From Lachancea kluyveri NRRL Y-12651 (Eukaryota; Ascomycota; Saccharomycetes; Saccharomycetales; Saccharomycetaceae), in the NCBI GenBank assembly GCA_000149225.2, contig CM000687.1, positions 610,501 to 674,500 of the forward strand: a DNA stretch of 64,000 nt. The letters are read 5' to 3'. The notes under the pieces are model-generated. The model saw nothing but the letters and a program-made list of their open reading frames with translations, did no database searches and was not told the origin of the DNA. Positions 9,883 through 20,329 of this stretch are shown in pieces (the first letter of the stretch is position 1; each line of letters begins with the position of its first letter). Position numbers and translations under genes: made by a program.

Positions 9883-11601
9883 ATGGTTAATTCAAAAGAC
9901 GTCTCTGAGGTAAGGAGGAGAGTCGCTGATCGATGGAATAAAATAGACTATAGAAGTGGGAATAGATTAGAGTTTCAATCTGACAAGGAGCAGAGCATAA
10001 CCGCCGATGTCATCGACCTCACCAAAGATAGCGATGAAGATGACACTGAAGACAGAATCGAAGTGGTGAAACATGTACGAACGTCGAATCCCGCGGGTTC
10101 CATCGAACAACGGTGCCTTGAAGAGGAGCAAGCGGAACACGTCCAGTATCCCTTTAGGCTGATCCGATCAGAAATTTATGATCGCAACACTCCCTCTTCT
10201 CCACACTTTATATCAATGGAGAAAATTCTATCGGATACAAAATTGAAAACGTGCTGGCTGTTTAGTTACCAATACGAGCTAGACTACATTTTGCCAATGT
10301 TCCATGAAAATGTCAATGTACGCATGGTTGCTCAAAACGGTACAATCTTACCATTGACCAACCGAGACGCAGTATCTTCAAAATTGCTGGCCAACCTCCA
10401 AAGCTTTAGCGTAAATATGCCTCCATATACGTGCCACCATTCGAAGATGGTGATCAACTTTTACCAAGATGGCAGTTGCCAAATATTCATTCCTTCAAAC
10501 AATTTCACTCAAGCTGAAACCAACATACCACAACAGATATGGTGGTCCAGTCCTCAATTACCACGTACAAGGACTAATGAGCGCAACAAATCAAAGTTCA
10601 AAAGTCAATTAAAAACTTATTTGGACTCCTACCCATGTAATCTTGGCTCGCTAAAGAAGAGTGTAGATGAAGTGGACTTTGCGAATCTGGATAACACAAA
10701 TACTCAATTTGTTTATTCCACTCCGACAAAACGCAAAGATATAGTTTCCGGGTTCAGATTGATATACAACAGTTTAAAAGATGAGTCTCTAATCCCTTCT
10801 TTGGGATTGGCAAATCGAGAGCAGCACTACTTGGTTCAAACATCGTCCATTGGGGGACCTCTACGTGTGCCATCAATCGGTGCGCCCAACTTATTTACCC
10901 ATCTAATGGTGCCCTTGTTTTCCGGCCTTCTACCTATACCTGACCGACTAACTCCAACTGATCATATAAAGAATATGCTCCAAACTAGCAGGCTAAAGCA
11001 GGAATTCCGTAGAAATAAGATCCATGCGTACATTTTGTATCCTACATTAGACGAAATCCGAACAAGCCCTTTAGGATACCATAGTGCGGGCTGGTTCCAT
11101 TTTAACTGGGCTAGAAACGATGCCAATAAGCGTCACTATAAAACTCTGACTAGTCTGGGTGTTTTGTACAAGCAAACACCTGGCACCATGTCCTCAAGTA
11201 GAGGAACCACCCCCTCGCATTCCAAGTTTTATCTCAAGTCCACGGCAAAATCTTCCTTTAAAACACTAGATTGGTGTTTGTTTACCACTAGCAATGTGAG
11301 TGGGCATGCGTGGGGCACAAACATCAGGGGACCACAAAACTACGAAGTTGGCGTTCTATTATTCTCAGATTCAAACAAGGTATTGGTTCCAAAAAGTGCA
11401 AAAGAACTGATATATAAGCCAGGCAGAACCTTGGGCAACTCAAATACGCCTTCTGACGAAGAGGATGGTCGGCAAAAGGTGATTGTGACAGTTCCGTTTG
11501 GTTTACCACCTACTAAGTATAGTGCGGATGATGAAAGTTTTTGCTTTGGTAAGAAGTACGCCCAAACAGACATTCAAGGAAGAGTGCATTCGGGTTATTG
11601 A
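9883..11601 (+). CDS. TDP1: Tyrosyl-DNA phosphodiesterase 1
   Basis: The frame is open from 9730, but the ATG at 9883 is chosen. It gives MVNSKDVSEVRRRVADRWNKI, similar to the yeast N-terminus, and a TATAAA lies just upstream. The product has 572 residues (S. cerevisiae about 544). Both HKD catalytic motifs are present: HSKMVINFY near residue 186 with SNNF after it, and HSKFYLKS near 446 followed by TTSNVSGHAWG. The enzyme removes 3'-tyrosyl peptides left by trapped topoisomerase I, and 5' adducts in yeast. A TTSGxAWGT-type segment and a C-terminal FGLPPTKYSADDE resemble the family end. It is the orthologue of YBR223C, next to PCS60 as in S. cerevisiae. Confidence 0.95.
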   Translation: MVNSKDVSEVRRRVADRWNKIDYRSGNRLEFQSDKEQSITADVIDLTKDSDEDDTEDRIEVVKHVRTSNPAGSIEQRCLEEEQAEHVQYPFRLIRSEIYDRNTPSSPHFISMEKILSDTKLKTCWLFSYQYELDYILPMFHENVNVRMVAQNGTILPLTNRDAVSSKLLANLQSFSVNMPPYTCHHSKMVINFYQDGSCQIFIPSNNFTQAETNIPQQIWWSSPQLPRTRTNERNKSKFKSQLKTYLDSYPCNLGSLKKSVDEVDFANLDNTNTQFVYSTPTKRKDIVSGFRLIYNSLKDESLIPSLGLANREQHYLVQTSSIGGPLRVPSIGAPNLFTHLMVPLFSGLLPIPDRLTPTDHIKNMLQTSRLKQEFRRNKIHAYILYPTLDEIRTSPLGYHSAGWFHFNWARNDANKRHYKTLTSLGVLYKQTPGTMSSSRGTTPSHSKFYLKSTAKSSFKTLDWCLFTTSNVSGHAWGTNIRGPQNYEVGVLLFSDSNKVLVPKSAKELIYKPGRTLGNSNTPSDEEDGRQKVIVTVPFGLPPTKYSADDESFCFGKKYAQTDIQGRVHSGY

Positions 11602-11861
11602 ACTATTCGTTCACTTACGCTTACGTTATTTAATTTTATTGTTCTGAACAAAATAGATGATTAAACATATCCAGGGACAGTTACGATATTTGGAAATTCT
11701 AGACCCGCATGAAATAACTTTAGAGTATTGTTAGAAGATAAATGTGTATTCTGAAATTTATGAGTTTATCAAGTCTTGGATACTAGCCTTTCTCCCTTGT
11801 TTATTTCACTGTATTCACGTCCATGTCATCGTCCGACTTTTCCATCAGTCTCAAACAGCGG

Positions 11862-11896
11862 TTCGGACCGAAGCGTCGGAAATTTCTCGGCCCGAG
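11862..11896. promoter_or_regulatory. Pair of TCGGNNCGA palindromes upstream of PCS60
   Basis: Two 11-bp perfect palindromes, TTCGGACCGAA (11862-11872) and CTCGGCCCGAG (11886-11896), lie about 165-195 bp upstream of the PCS60 ATG, with centres 24 bp apart. Both fit TCGGNNCGA, which I recall as the motif of the zinc-cluster protein Stb4. The rest of the 457-bp interval (11602-12058) holds AT-rich TDP1 3' sequence and pyrimidine runs before the PCS60 ATG. Confidence 0.45.
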
Positions 11897-12058
11897 GCCC
11901 AAAATATCGAGACGAACAAAAAAAAAAACTGCGAAAGGGGGATTTATATCTAGACTGACGATAATATTTAAAGCGAGGGCAGAACCCCAGAGTACGGTTC
12001 ACAACTTTTTTGTTCAAACTAGCCAGAACCACATTTCTTTTTTCTTTCTTTTATACCA

Positions 12059-13666
12059 ATGACGACTACTGCCTCCTTTAACGATACGTTTAAAGTTTCT
12101 GATAATGTTGCTGTGATCGTACCAGAGACTGGTATTCAGGTCACATATCGCGACTTATCCCACATAACTGGTCACTTTCAAACGTTGTTTCGCTCTCCGG
12201 AATCTCCGTTATATGACATCGTTGGCAGACAATCATCCGTGGCTATCGCTATGCCTAATGGACTTGAATTCATTGCTGCCTTCCTTGGTACTACCACAGA
12301 TGCAAAGATTGCAGCACCATTGAATCCAAACTACAAGGAAAAGGAGTTCAATTTCTACTTGAACGATTTGAAGGCCAAAGTAATTTGTGTTCCTCGCGGA
12401 ACCACCAAAAAGACGCCTAAGGCTGAGGTTATTAAATCTGCCATCGGTTTCAAATGTTTTATTGCAGAATTGCACTTCGATCCTAAACGTTTTAGGGTTG
12501 AATATGAATTGTATTCGCCAAATGACAATTACAGCAAAATTGTATACTCTTCTCAAAATAACTCTGTTTTTGTTAATCACGCCGAACAATTCCCAGGCTT
12601 TGCTCGTTCTTCCGATGTGGCTCTAATTCTACATACCAGTGGGACCACATCTACTCCCAAGACGGTGCCACTACTGCATTTGAATATCGTCAGAAGTACT
12701 TTGAATATCGCAAACACCTACAAGCTATCTCCAAAAGATCGTTCGTACATCGTAATGCCGCTTTTCCACGTCCACGGCTTGATTGGCGTGCTGTTATCTA
12801 CCTTCAGAACCCAGGGCTCTGTTGTTGTCCCCGCAAGGTTCAGTGCCAAGAAGTTTTGGGATGACTTTGTTTCCACACAGTGTAACTGGTTCAGCTGTGT
12901 TCCAACAATTAGTATGATCATGTTGAACGTTCCTAAACCCAACCCGATGCCACACATCAGGTTTATCAGGTCGTGTTCCTCTGCCCTAGCCCCAACAACA
13001 TTTTCCAAATTGGAAAAAGAATTCGGTGCACCAGTGTTGGAGGCATACGCCATGACAGAAGCTTCTCATCAAATGACCTCCAACAATCTACCACCAGGTA
13101 AGAGAAAGCCAGGAACTGTTGGCCAACCTCAAGGTGTTGAAGTGGTCATTCTAGATGACCAAGACAATGTATTGCCAGCAGGATCAATTGGTGAAGTTTC
13201 AATCCGGGGTGAGAATGTTACACTGGGATATGCAAATAACCCAAAAGCCAATAAAGAAAATTTTACGACCAGGGAGAACTACTTCCGCACAGGTGACCAA
13301 GGTTATTTCGACCCAGAAGGTTTCCTAGTCTTGACAGGTAGACTTAAGGAACTAATCAACAGAGGTGGTGAAAAAATCTCTCCAATCGAGCTAGACGGTG
13401 TTATGTTGTCTCACCCCAAGGTCGACGAAGCCGTTGCCTTTGGTATTCCGGACGAAAAGTACGGCCAAGCCGTTAATGCTGCGGTTGTTTTAAAGCCTGG
13501 TCAAAAATTGACATACGAAGAGTTGATTTCATTCATGAGCGACAAAGTTGCAAAGTTTAAGCTGCCAACAAAGGTCTTCTTTGTTGACAAACTGCCAAAA
13601 ACTGCCACCGGTAAAATCCAGAGACGTATCATTGCTGAGGTGTTTGCAAGCAAGACCAAGTTATGA
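12059..13666 (+). CDS. PCS60: Peroxisomal acyl-CoA synthetase-like enzyme (oxalyl-CoA synthetase family)
   Basis: This 535-residue adenylate-forming enzyme has the AMP-binding P-loop HTSGTTSTPK near residue 191, AYAMTEASH near 329, TGDQGYFDPEGFLVLTGRLKE near 411 and a C-terminal KTATGKIQRR with the catalytic lysine. It is the orthologue of YBR222C, known as a peroxisomal oxalyl-CoA synthetase that also binds RNA. The C-terminus is ASKTKL, so the last tripeptide is TKL rather than a textbook SKL; peroxisomal targeting is likely but weaker than usual. It keeps the neighbours TDP1 and PDB1. The start is the first ATG. Confidence 0.95.
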   Translation: MTTTASFNDTFKVSDNVAVIVPETGIQVTYRDLSHITGHFQTLFRSPESPLYDIVGRQSSVAIAMPNGLEFIAAFLGTTTDAKIAAPLNPNYKEKEFNFYLNDLKAKVICVPRGTTKKTPKAEVIKSAIGFKCFIAELHFDPKRFRVEYELYSPNDNYSKIVYSSQNNSVFVNHAEQFPGFARSSDVALILHTSGTTSTPKTVPLLHLNIVRSTLNIANTYKLSPKDRSYIVMPLFHVHGLIGVLLSTFRTQGSVVVPARFSAKKFWDDFVSTQCNWFSCVPTISMIMLNVPKPNPMPHIRFIRSCSSALAPTTFSKLEKEFGAPVLEAYAMTEASHQMTSNNLPPGKRKPGTVGQPQGVEVVILDDQDNVLPAGSIGEVSIRGENVTLGYANNPKANKENFTTRENYFRTGDQGYFDPEGFLVLTGRLKELINRGGEKISPIELDGVMLSHPKVDEAVAFGIPDEKYGQAVNAAVVLKPGQKLTYEELISFMSDKVAKFKLPTKVFFVDKLPKTATGKIQRRIIAEVFASKTKL

Positions 13667-14492
13667 AATGATAATAATAATGAAAAAAATTTTTTTTTGT
13701 TTTTGATACCACAAGCTTTATATACCCATTACCATACCAATAAATACAATACAATACACATCATACCCTTGTTATAGCAGCGGGAAAAGTTAAAGACTGT
13801 TTATCTCTAGCGTATTCTTCTAGGCATTTACTCGGTATAGATATTCCCACTTCTCATGTCTGGAGTGCAATAAGAGCCAATCTAATGGGTCCAACACCGA
13901 ATCCAGAATAAAATCCAAGCAATCGTATTTCACAGAGACACAATTTCAAAGCTACTGAATCCATCAGCTAAGAAACAAGTGTGTGTTTGCTCCTCCAGAG
14001 ATCTCACTGCCAATCATATCTCGTATAAACTGATATTCACCCAGCTTTGTTGCTAGACTTCCCTCTTAGTTTTGAAACAGAACATCTAAACCTGCGGCAT
14101 GGAAGGAACGACATCGCCAAGTCACGTACCATCAATGACGCTCTTAGACCGTGGGATGTGCAATCGTAAAGAAATAGATGCGTCTATGCGGTTACCTAGA
14201 CATATCTGTCGTCACTATACACGGACCGTCACCCGTCGGCGAAAAAGCTTCCTCGCTCCGTTGCCAACCATTTTTTTCCGACTTTGTTCGGAGCTCTTCC
14301 CCCACCAGTCACGTTCGCACTTTAGACAACGATGCACTGCTTCTCATCATGGAAAAGAGGGTGGGCTGTATAAAAGAGGACAAGCTCTCTTTTTTCTCTT
14401 ATCCCTGGAAGGAAAACTCCTACAACTAACCAAAGGAAAAGAAAAAGACACAAACCCTCGCAAAGGTCCCTCTAGTCAAAAACTTGTAAAAG
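13667..14492. other. Intergenic region with the PDB1 promoter
   Basis: This 826-bp region follows PCS60, with T-runs near 13690 as likely 3'-end signals. Its right part is GC-richer, with CGTCACCCGTCGGCG near 14225 and CCACCAGTCACG near 14302. An open frame on the plus strand at 14099 has no domain and runs through the PDB1 TATA and start, so I do not count it as a gene. Confidence 0.5.
14369..14375 (+). promoter_or_regulatory. TATA box of PDB1
   Basis: TATAAAA lies 118 bp upstream of the PDB1 ATG and is followed by a pyrimidine-rich stretch and an A-rich leader, a typical layout for a strongly expressed yeast gene. Confidence 0.6.
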
Positions 14493-15581
14493 ATGTCTTC
14501 TACATTCTCCGCTGCCGTTGCTAGAACTGCCAAGTTGGCTGCCGCTCCATTCAGATTGAACGCCACCAGAATGGCCTCCACCAAGACCACCAAGATGACC
14601 GTTAGAGAAGCTTTGAACAGCGCTATGGCTGAAGAATTAGACCGTGATGATGATGTCTTTATCATTGGTGAAGAAGTCGCTCAATACAACGGTGCCTATA
14701 AGGTGACCAAAGGGTTGTTAGACCGTTACGGTGAACGCCGTGTTGTTGACACTCCAATTACCGAAATGGGTTTCACCGGTTTGGCCGTTGGTGCTGCTTT
14801 GAAAGGTTTGAAGCCAGTTGTTGAATTCATGTCCTTCAATTTTTCCATGCAAGCCATTGATCATGTTGTCAACTCTGCTGCTAAGACTTATTACATGTCT
14901 GGTGGTACGCAGAAGTGTCAAATTGTCTTTAGAGGTCCAAACGGTGCCGCCGTTGGTGTTGGTGCTCAACATTCTCAGGATTACACCGCTTGGTATGGTT
15001 CCATCCCAGGTTTGAAAGTTTTGTCTCCATACTCGGCCGAAGACGCCAGAGGTTTGCTAAAGGCTGCTATCAGAGATCCAAACCCAGTTGTTTTCTTGGA
15101 AAACGAATTGTTGTACGGTGAATCTTTTGACGTTTCGGAAGAAGTTCTCTCCACAGACTTCACCTTACCTTACACTGCTAAGGTCGAAAGGGAGGGTTCT
15201 GATATCTCTATTGTTACATACACTAGAAATGTCCAGTTCTCTCTACAAGCCGCTGAAATTTTGGAGAAGCAACATGGTGTTTCTGTCGAAGTCGTCAACT
15301 TGCGCTCAATCAGACCATTGGACGTGGACGCTATTATCAAGACTGTCAAGAAGACCAACCACTTGATCACCGTTGAATCCACTTTCCCAGCCTTTGGTGT
15401 TGGTTCTGAAATCATTGCTCAAATTATGGAATCCGAAGCCTTTGACTACTTGGATGCTCCTGTTCAAAGAGTTACTGGTGCTGATGTCCCAACTCCATAC
15501 GCTAAGGAATTGGAAGACTTTGCCTTCCCAGACCCAGACACTATTGTCAGAGCTGTCAAGAAGGTTTTGTCTATTGAATAG
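14493..15581 (+). CDS. PDB1: Pyruvate dehydrogenase E1 component, beta subunit
   Basis: This 362-residue protein (S. cerevisiae about 366) starts with [30 protein letters not shown], a mitochondrial presequence. The mature part starts near [20 protein letters not shown]. The pyrimidine-binding transketolase domain includes [18 protein letters not shown] and [16 protein letters not shown], and the C-terminal domain has the [13 protein letters not shown] and [10 protein letters not shown] segments. It forms the E1 heterotetramer with Pda1 and decarboxylates pyruvate to feed acetyl-CoA. Codon use is strongly biased (GTT, GGT, AAG, TTG), as expected for high expression. PKP2, a kinase of this complex, lies 17 kb away in the same window. 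Confidence 0.97.
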   Translation: MSSTFSAAVARTAKLAAAPFRLNATRMASTKTTKMTVREALNSAMAEELDRDDDVFIIGEEVAQYNGAYKVTKGLLDRYGERRVVDTPITEMGFTGLAVGAALKGLKPVVEFMSFNFSMQAIDHVVNSAAKTYYMSGGTQKCQIVFRGPNGAAVGVGAQHSQDYTAWYGSIPGLKVLSPYSAEDARGLLKAAIRDPNPVVFLENELLYGESFDVSEEVLSTDFTLPYTAKVEREGSDISIVTYTRNVQFSLQAAEILEKQHGVSVEVVNLRSIRPLDVDAIIKTVKKTNHLITVESTFPAFGVGSEIIAQIMESEAFDYLDAPVQRVTGADVPTPYAKELEDFAFPDPDTIVRAVKKVLSIE

Positions 15582-16601
15582 ATGACTAAACGTTTGATCC
15601 AAGCTCACGTTTTTTCTTCCTATTTATTTCTTTTTACATTTTTTTTCTTCCAAAGAGGCATAAGACACATGGAAACATTTTCGCAAGACGAAAAAAATGC
15701 AAGTTTTTGAAACCATCTTACCCTTTGCGCCAATTGTTATAAATCTTTTCCTTTGCAGTTCCCCCCTACATACACACCTTTGCACCAATTTTCTTTATCC
15801 TTTTCACCCGTTTATCTCCACGTTTAACCATAAAGTACATGGTAGTTTTACCTTTTCCATTTGAAAAGGAAATACACCATATGACACTCTTTGAGAGAGA
15901 GAGTCTGCTTACTTCTGGTCTATTTTGACTTGTACATTATGAAATTTTCTCCCGGTATCACCAATGAGAGGGTGGTAGTTGGGAGGGATTCAGCTTTTAT
16001 TTTATGGAGAGAGAAAAAGAGAGCAACACAACCAATAGAAGCAAATCTCCGCTGTTGACGGCACCTATAAGCTATTATTGAGCTATTAAATGAAACTAAT
16101 CTGAAAACAAGCCTTTGGTAACCATTTTTCCCCTTCACTTGGAGACATTTCACTACAATCCCCGCTCACACAATTGAGAGAGAATATATGTGTTTGGGAG
16201 TGCACGTTTTTGAGAGAAGCGTGCACCGTAAATGTCCTATAGCGTCTTAATTATTGTTACTCTATGTTAATTCTGAGATTATCTAGCCTTTTCCAAATCT
16301 TTTTTTAACCTGTTTATATACGCCGTCTAGCTCTTTGTAGGCTTAACGCACACATATCTTCTTTCTGCTCGTGTCTGTCGTGGTCTGTGCCGTTGCCCGC
16401 CCTGTTTCGACGTGCTTGTTTACCCGGCTACATCAAGATTATTAGGTAGAAAGACCTTCATCCTTGAACAAAGAAGGTGCACTATTATAAACCCACTAGC
16501 AAAAGAATAATTATAGCCAAGTCTCAAATTCCATCACTCTCGCTTCTTATCTCGACTGACCATCTTTATTTGTTTTAAGCAGGATACACATCTTTCCCAG
16601 T
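15582..16601. other. 1.0-kb intergenic region between PDB1 and the YBR220C-type gene
   Basis: The first 300 bp are T-rich and probably hold the PDB1 3' end. AG-rich runs near 15893-15903 and 16004-16020 and short TATATA strings near 16314 follow. I see no domain-bearing frame and no RNA gene. Confidence 0.5.
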
Positions 16602-18248
16602 ATGTCCTCAAATTACAAACCTTCTCAGCAACTGGCCAAACATGATGTGCCCCAATTTTACCTATTGGTTTGCCTATATTTCCTTCAAGGTATTCCAGTT
16701 GGGTTAGCATTTGGTACTGTACCATTCCTTTTGAAATCTGTTGCAAGTACCACCTCCTTTACGCGTCTGGGTCTGTTCAGCATGGCCACATATCCGTATT
16801 CTCTAAAGATTCTGTGGTCTCCGATAGTGGATTCTTTTTACATCAAAAAAACTGGCAGAAGACGTAGTTGGATTATTCCAGTGCAGTTAGTTAGTGGTAT
16901 TATGCTGTGGGCTTTAGGTTGGTGTATCAACCATAATATTATCTTTGCTGGAGTGGATGACGCGTACTATCCACACCGAGCTACGACCAGCCATGCCAAT
17001 CTAAATATATCTGCATTAACTCTATGCTTTTTACTGTTGATATTCTTATGTGCTACGCAGGACATTGCGGTAGATGGTTGGGCTCTGACAATCTTATCTA
17101 AGAGATCCTTGTCCTATGCATCGACTGCACAAACAGTAGGTTTGAATACCGGTTATTTTCTGTCCTTCACTATATTCTTAACGTTCAACTCCAGTGATTT
17201 TATGAACAGATACTTGAGGAATGAACCATTAGATTATGGGCTGATCAGTTTCGGTGGCTACCTGAAACTAGCAGGCATCATCTATATTATTGCGACTATT
17301 TACGTTATATGGTACACTACCGAGCATCCTGCTGCAAATAACCGTCCTCTACCACTGAGTATGAAAAAAGATGATGAAAAGTCCACTGCTATTGAATACA
17401 ATGAGGATGTTACGTCTGGTAACACCAGTTTGCTGCATGTGTATCGGTCGTTTTTCAAAATTTTGAGGCTGCCTAGCGTTAAAAGTTTAATTTTGATCCA
17501 TTTTATTTCAAAATTTGCATTCCAGTGTAATGAAGGAGCTACTAATTTAAAGCTTTTAGAAAAAGGCTTCAAGAGAGAGGACTTGGCTATTTCTGTCTTG
17601 ATAGACTTCCCATTTGAGATTATATTTGGTTACTATGTTGCTAAATGGAGTTCGGATAGTAGCTATAATCCTCATAAATCTAGCGAAAAAAGCTGGAGTA
17701 GAAAGCTTATGGGCGATAGCGGTGTTTTAACACCATGGTTATGGGGGTTTTTAGGCAGACTTGTAGCTGCATTAATGGGTAACTATGTGGTATCTAAGTT
17801 CCCAGAGGACGGAAAATTTTCTCCGGTTTATTTCGTACTGGTCATCTTACAGCATTTGCTAGGTTCTTTCATGTCAACTGTTCAATTTGTGGGTATATCC
17901 GCATTTCACACAAGAATTGCGGACCCAGCTATTGGCGGTACTTATATGACCCTTTTGAATACGTTGAGCAACCTAGGTGGCACCTGGCCTCGTGTTCTAG
18001 TGATGTGCATGATTGATTATTTCACTACTTGGGAATGCCGTTTTGAAAGCGACAAGTCATCGATAAGCAGTAGTATCACCAAGCAACAGTGCACTACACA
18101 AGGTGGAACTGTACTTGTTGTCAGAGATGGCTATTATATTACCAATTTAATGTGTGTCACTGTTGGTTTTTGTCTTTTCTTTGGATTTATTAAGAAACGG
18201 GCACAACTTCTACAAAGATTACCAGTTAGTGAATGGAGATGCGAATGA
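16602..18248 (+). CDS. Acetyl-CoA transporter-like membrane protein (YBR220C type)
   Basis: This 548-residue polytopic protein belongs to the acetyl-CoA transporter/SLC33A1 fold within the MFS superfamily. Hydrophobic segments run from FYLLVCLYFLQGIPVGLAFG near residue 20 to ITNLMCVTVGFCLFFGF near 515, about ten to twelve in all. Family-typical segments include YPYSLKILWSPIVDSFY near 65, QDIAVDGWALTILS near 150 and GGTYMTLLNTLSNLGGTWPR near 445. Substrate in yeast is not established. It keeps the position of YBR220C next to PDB1. A non-membrane linker rich in charged residues lies near residues 245-275. Confidence 0.9.
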   Translation: MSSNYKPSQQLAKHDVPQFYLLVCLYFLQGIPVGLAFGTVPFLLKSVASTTSFTRLGLFSMATYPYSLKILWSPIVDSFYIKKTGRRRSWIIPVQLVSGIMLWALGWCINHNIIFAGVDDAYYPHRATTSHANLNISALTLCFLLLIFLCATQDIAVDGWALTILSKRSLSYASTAQTVGLNTGYFLSFTIFLTFNSSDFMNRYLRNEPLDYGLISFGGYLKLAGIIYIIATIYVIWYTTEHPAANNRPLPLSMKKDDEKSTAIEYNEDVTSGNTSLLHVYRSFFKILRLPSVKSLILIHFISKFAFQCNEGATNLKLLEKGFKREDLAISVLIDFPFEIIFGYYVAKWSSDSSYNPHKSSEKSWSRKLMGDSGVLTPWLWGFLGRLVAALMGNYVVSKFPEDGKFSPVYFVLVILQHLLGSFMSTVQFVGISAFHTRIADPAIGGTYMTLLNTLSNLGGTWPRVLVMCMIDYFTTWECRFESDKSSISSSITKQQCTTQGGTVLVVRDGYYITNLMCVTVGFCLFFGFIKKRAQLLQRLPVSEWRCE

Positions 18249-18350
18249 ATTTTTGTCCAAGTTTTACTTATTATTATCTTTTCTCATTCTATTTTTTTTT
18301 ATTTTTTATTTTCTATTTTTGTAAATAACGTCTCAACGCTTTTAATATAA

Positions 18351-19640
18351 TCAGTCGACTTTCCAATAAACCAAGCCAGCCACAACGTAAGCACAAATCA
18401 ATCCACTCAATTGCTCAGAAATAGTGTGGAAAACAATAGTGGTGACCAAAAAATTCCACCACCATACAAAAACCAAAGAAACTAGTAGAATAATTGGGTT
18501 TTCCCATGCAACGAATCTCATGGTAAAAACGGAAATTTTTGCCAAGCATTTAAAGCATTGTAAAGGAGGTACAAGAAAGATTTGGATAAATATATTGGTG
18601 TCCTTTGAATCGTTATTGATAACATTCCACAACCCGCCGTTATTTAATAACCGAAAAATGTTTTTTTTCAAAAAAGACCAATACCAATTAGACCATGTTT
18701 CAACTAAAATATACCGGGACTTACTCCAAAACATTTGTAGCTCCCCTAGAAGAAACATGCACATCAAAGTGATCAAAAAGATATGTCCGCTAGGATCGTG
18801 ACCTCCAGACCAATGTCCACCAAGGGATTTGCATTTTTGAGAAGAGTCTATCCTGTAAAAGGCATGCAATATCTTGTAAACGAACTGGTTTACTTGAGCT
18901 GGTGACACATCAACGTCGGCCTTTGACTCACACGAGCCGGACCCAAGTTTACACTTCAACCAACTTTCAAGCGACACGATGGTATTTTTCAGTAGCTTGG
19001 GAGACTCTTTAAATTCTTCTGTCACATTCACCTTTTTCAATGCTTTGTATAGTTTCTTCAAGGATCTCCAACGCCTTGAAGATGAATCTTGGAAGTTTTC
19101 GTTCAAAGTCCAATCTTCCTGTAGCGTATCAAAAACCTCGAAATTACAACTCCCACCGCTGAAGGTAAAGATTAGATCCATCAGTGGAGCCCAACGCAAC
19201 ATGGATTGCGTAAACAAAACCCACCATATAGTTAAAATACTATACCGAAAAAAAACCCTGATAACTTGTGATTTCAAGATATTGAAGTTGTGCTTACTTG
19301 TTTCTTGAGACTTGTCGACTGCAATTTTTTTGAAACGATTAACCTTTTCGCTCGAGGTCCTGTCCTCCTCTGCTGTCTCATCTTCGGATACATTTTTGGA
19401 GTGATTACCCTTTTGTACTTGCTCAGCAACCAAATCGTTTAGTATGGAGTATCTTATTAAACACCACCAGCCCACCAAACTTGTCCAAAACCATCCTTTT
19501 TTAACAAAAACTGTATTTAATAGACCATCTTTATCCACGTTTAGCTCGACAGATGGAGATGCAAAGTAAGCAATGATGTGTCCTATTACTAATGTCACTG
19601 GACAGAGAGAGAGTACAAAGATCTTGTACCTTGAGATCAT
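18351..19640 (-). CDS. SCS3: FIT-family lipid-droplet/ER protein
   Basis: This 429-residue protein of the fat-storage-inducing transmembrane family is somewhat longer than S. cerevisiae Scs3 (about 380). Hydrophobic segments occur at the N-terminus (FVLSLCPVTLVIGHIIAYFA) and at the C-terminus (IILLVSLVFVWWWNFLVTTIVF), with a signature GGHWSGGHDPSGHIFLI near residue 280 that contains the histidines of the lipid-phosphatase-like active site. Such proteins act in the ER membrane on acyl-CoA or phospholipid metabolism and in inositol prototrophy. A charged insert near residues 85-130 accounts for part of the extra length. It is the orthologue of YGL126W and divergent to SOH1, as YGL126W/YGL127C are. 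The YFT2 paralogue is a less likely assignment because of this synteny. Confidence 0.9.
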   Translation of the reverse strand: MISRYKIFVLSLCPVTLVIGHIIAYFASPSVELNVDKDGLLNTVFVKKGWFWTSLVGWWCLIRYSILNDLVAEQVQKGNHSKNVSEDETAEEDRTSSEKVNRFKKIAVDKSQETSKHNFNILKSQVIRVFFRYSILTIWWVLFTQSMLRWAPLMDLIFTFSGGSCNFEVFDTLQEDWTLNENFQDSSSRRWRSLKKLYKALKKVNVTEEFKESPKLLKNTIVSLESWLKCKLGSGSCESKADVDVSPAQVNQFVYKILHAFYRIDSSQKCKSLGGHWSGGHDPSGHIFLITLMCMFLLGELQMFWSKSRYILVETWSNWYWSFLKKNIFRLLNNGGLWNVINNDSKDTNIFIQIFLVPPLQCFKCLAKISVFTMRFVAWENPIILLVSLVFVWWWNFLVTTIVFHTISEQLSGLICAYVVAGLVYWKVD

Positions 19641-19942
19641 GGAAAATATAGAAAATGGAGCTGCTTGCTGTTCAAAGAGCTACCTATCTTGTATACTTTG
19701 AGTTCTGTTTTAAGCAAGCTATAAAAGTACAGGTGTCAGCAAATCAAGGTGGACTACAAGCACTATATTCATCGATCGTACGCTACGAAGTTTTTCTTTT
19801 TTTTTTTTTTTTTGTTTTTTGAAGCGACTTTCGGATGTTAATCGATACAAATCATATCGTAAAAACCTAAGAATCGTCTCTTTCATTTAGTGATCGACCT
19901 GCAAGAACATTGCATATCGAAAAGAGACGCATACCTATCAGG

Positions 19943-20329
19943 ATGGAGGCTAATAGTGATACCAATCATACCGGTACCGAGGAATTACAGGAGGATATAC
20001 CGCCAACTAGATTTGAAGTGGAATTAGAGTTTATCCAGTCTTTGGCGAACATTCCTTACGTGACATATCTTTTGACACAACAACAGTTATGGCAGGATCC
20101 GCGGTTTAAAGCATATCTAAAGTATTTGGAATACTGGTGCGAGCCGCCCTATGCACAGTGTATTGTGTATCCTAATGCTCTTTTTGTTTTGAAATTGTTG
20201 AACGGGTTTATGGAAAACTCCAAAGTCAACGAGGACGGTGTTTTAGAAGGATTGGACGAGCTGCCTAGGGTTATCCAAAGCCAAGGTGGTCAATGGATGA
20301 ATGAGATGGTCGAGAGGTGGAACATGTGA
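19943..20329 (+). CDS. SOH1: Mediator subunit 31
   Basis: The open frame begins at a TTG upstream. The first ATG at 19943 gives 128 residues, nearly the 127 of yeast Soh1/Med31. The conserved core is complete: [44 protein letters not shown] and [24 protein letters not shown]. It is a middle-module subunit of the Mediator complex of RNA polymerase II. The 302-bp gap to SCS3 (19641-19942) is their divergent promoter and holds a T-tract at about 19795-19820. Confidence 0.96.
   Translation: MEANSDTNHTGTEELQEDIPPTRFEVELEFIQSLANIPYVTYLLTQQQLWQDPRFKAYLKYLEYWCEPPYAQCIVYPNALFVLKLLNGFMENSKVNEDGVLEGLDELPRVIQSQGGQWMNEMVERWNM

Noticed and set aside
14099-14524. 141-codon plus-strand frame upstream of PDB1
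   Set aside because: It has no domain and runs through the PDB1 TATA and start codon; the conserved Pdb1 N-terminus lies in another frame.
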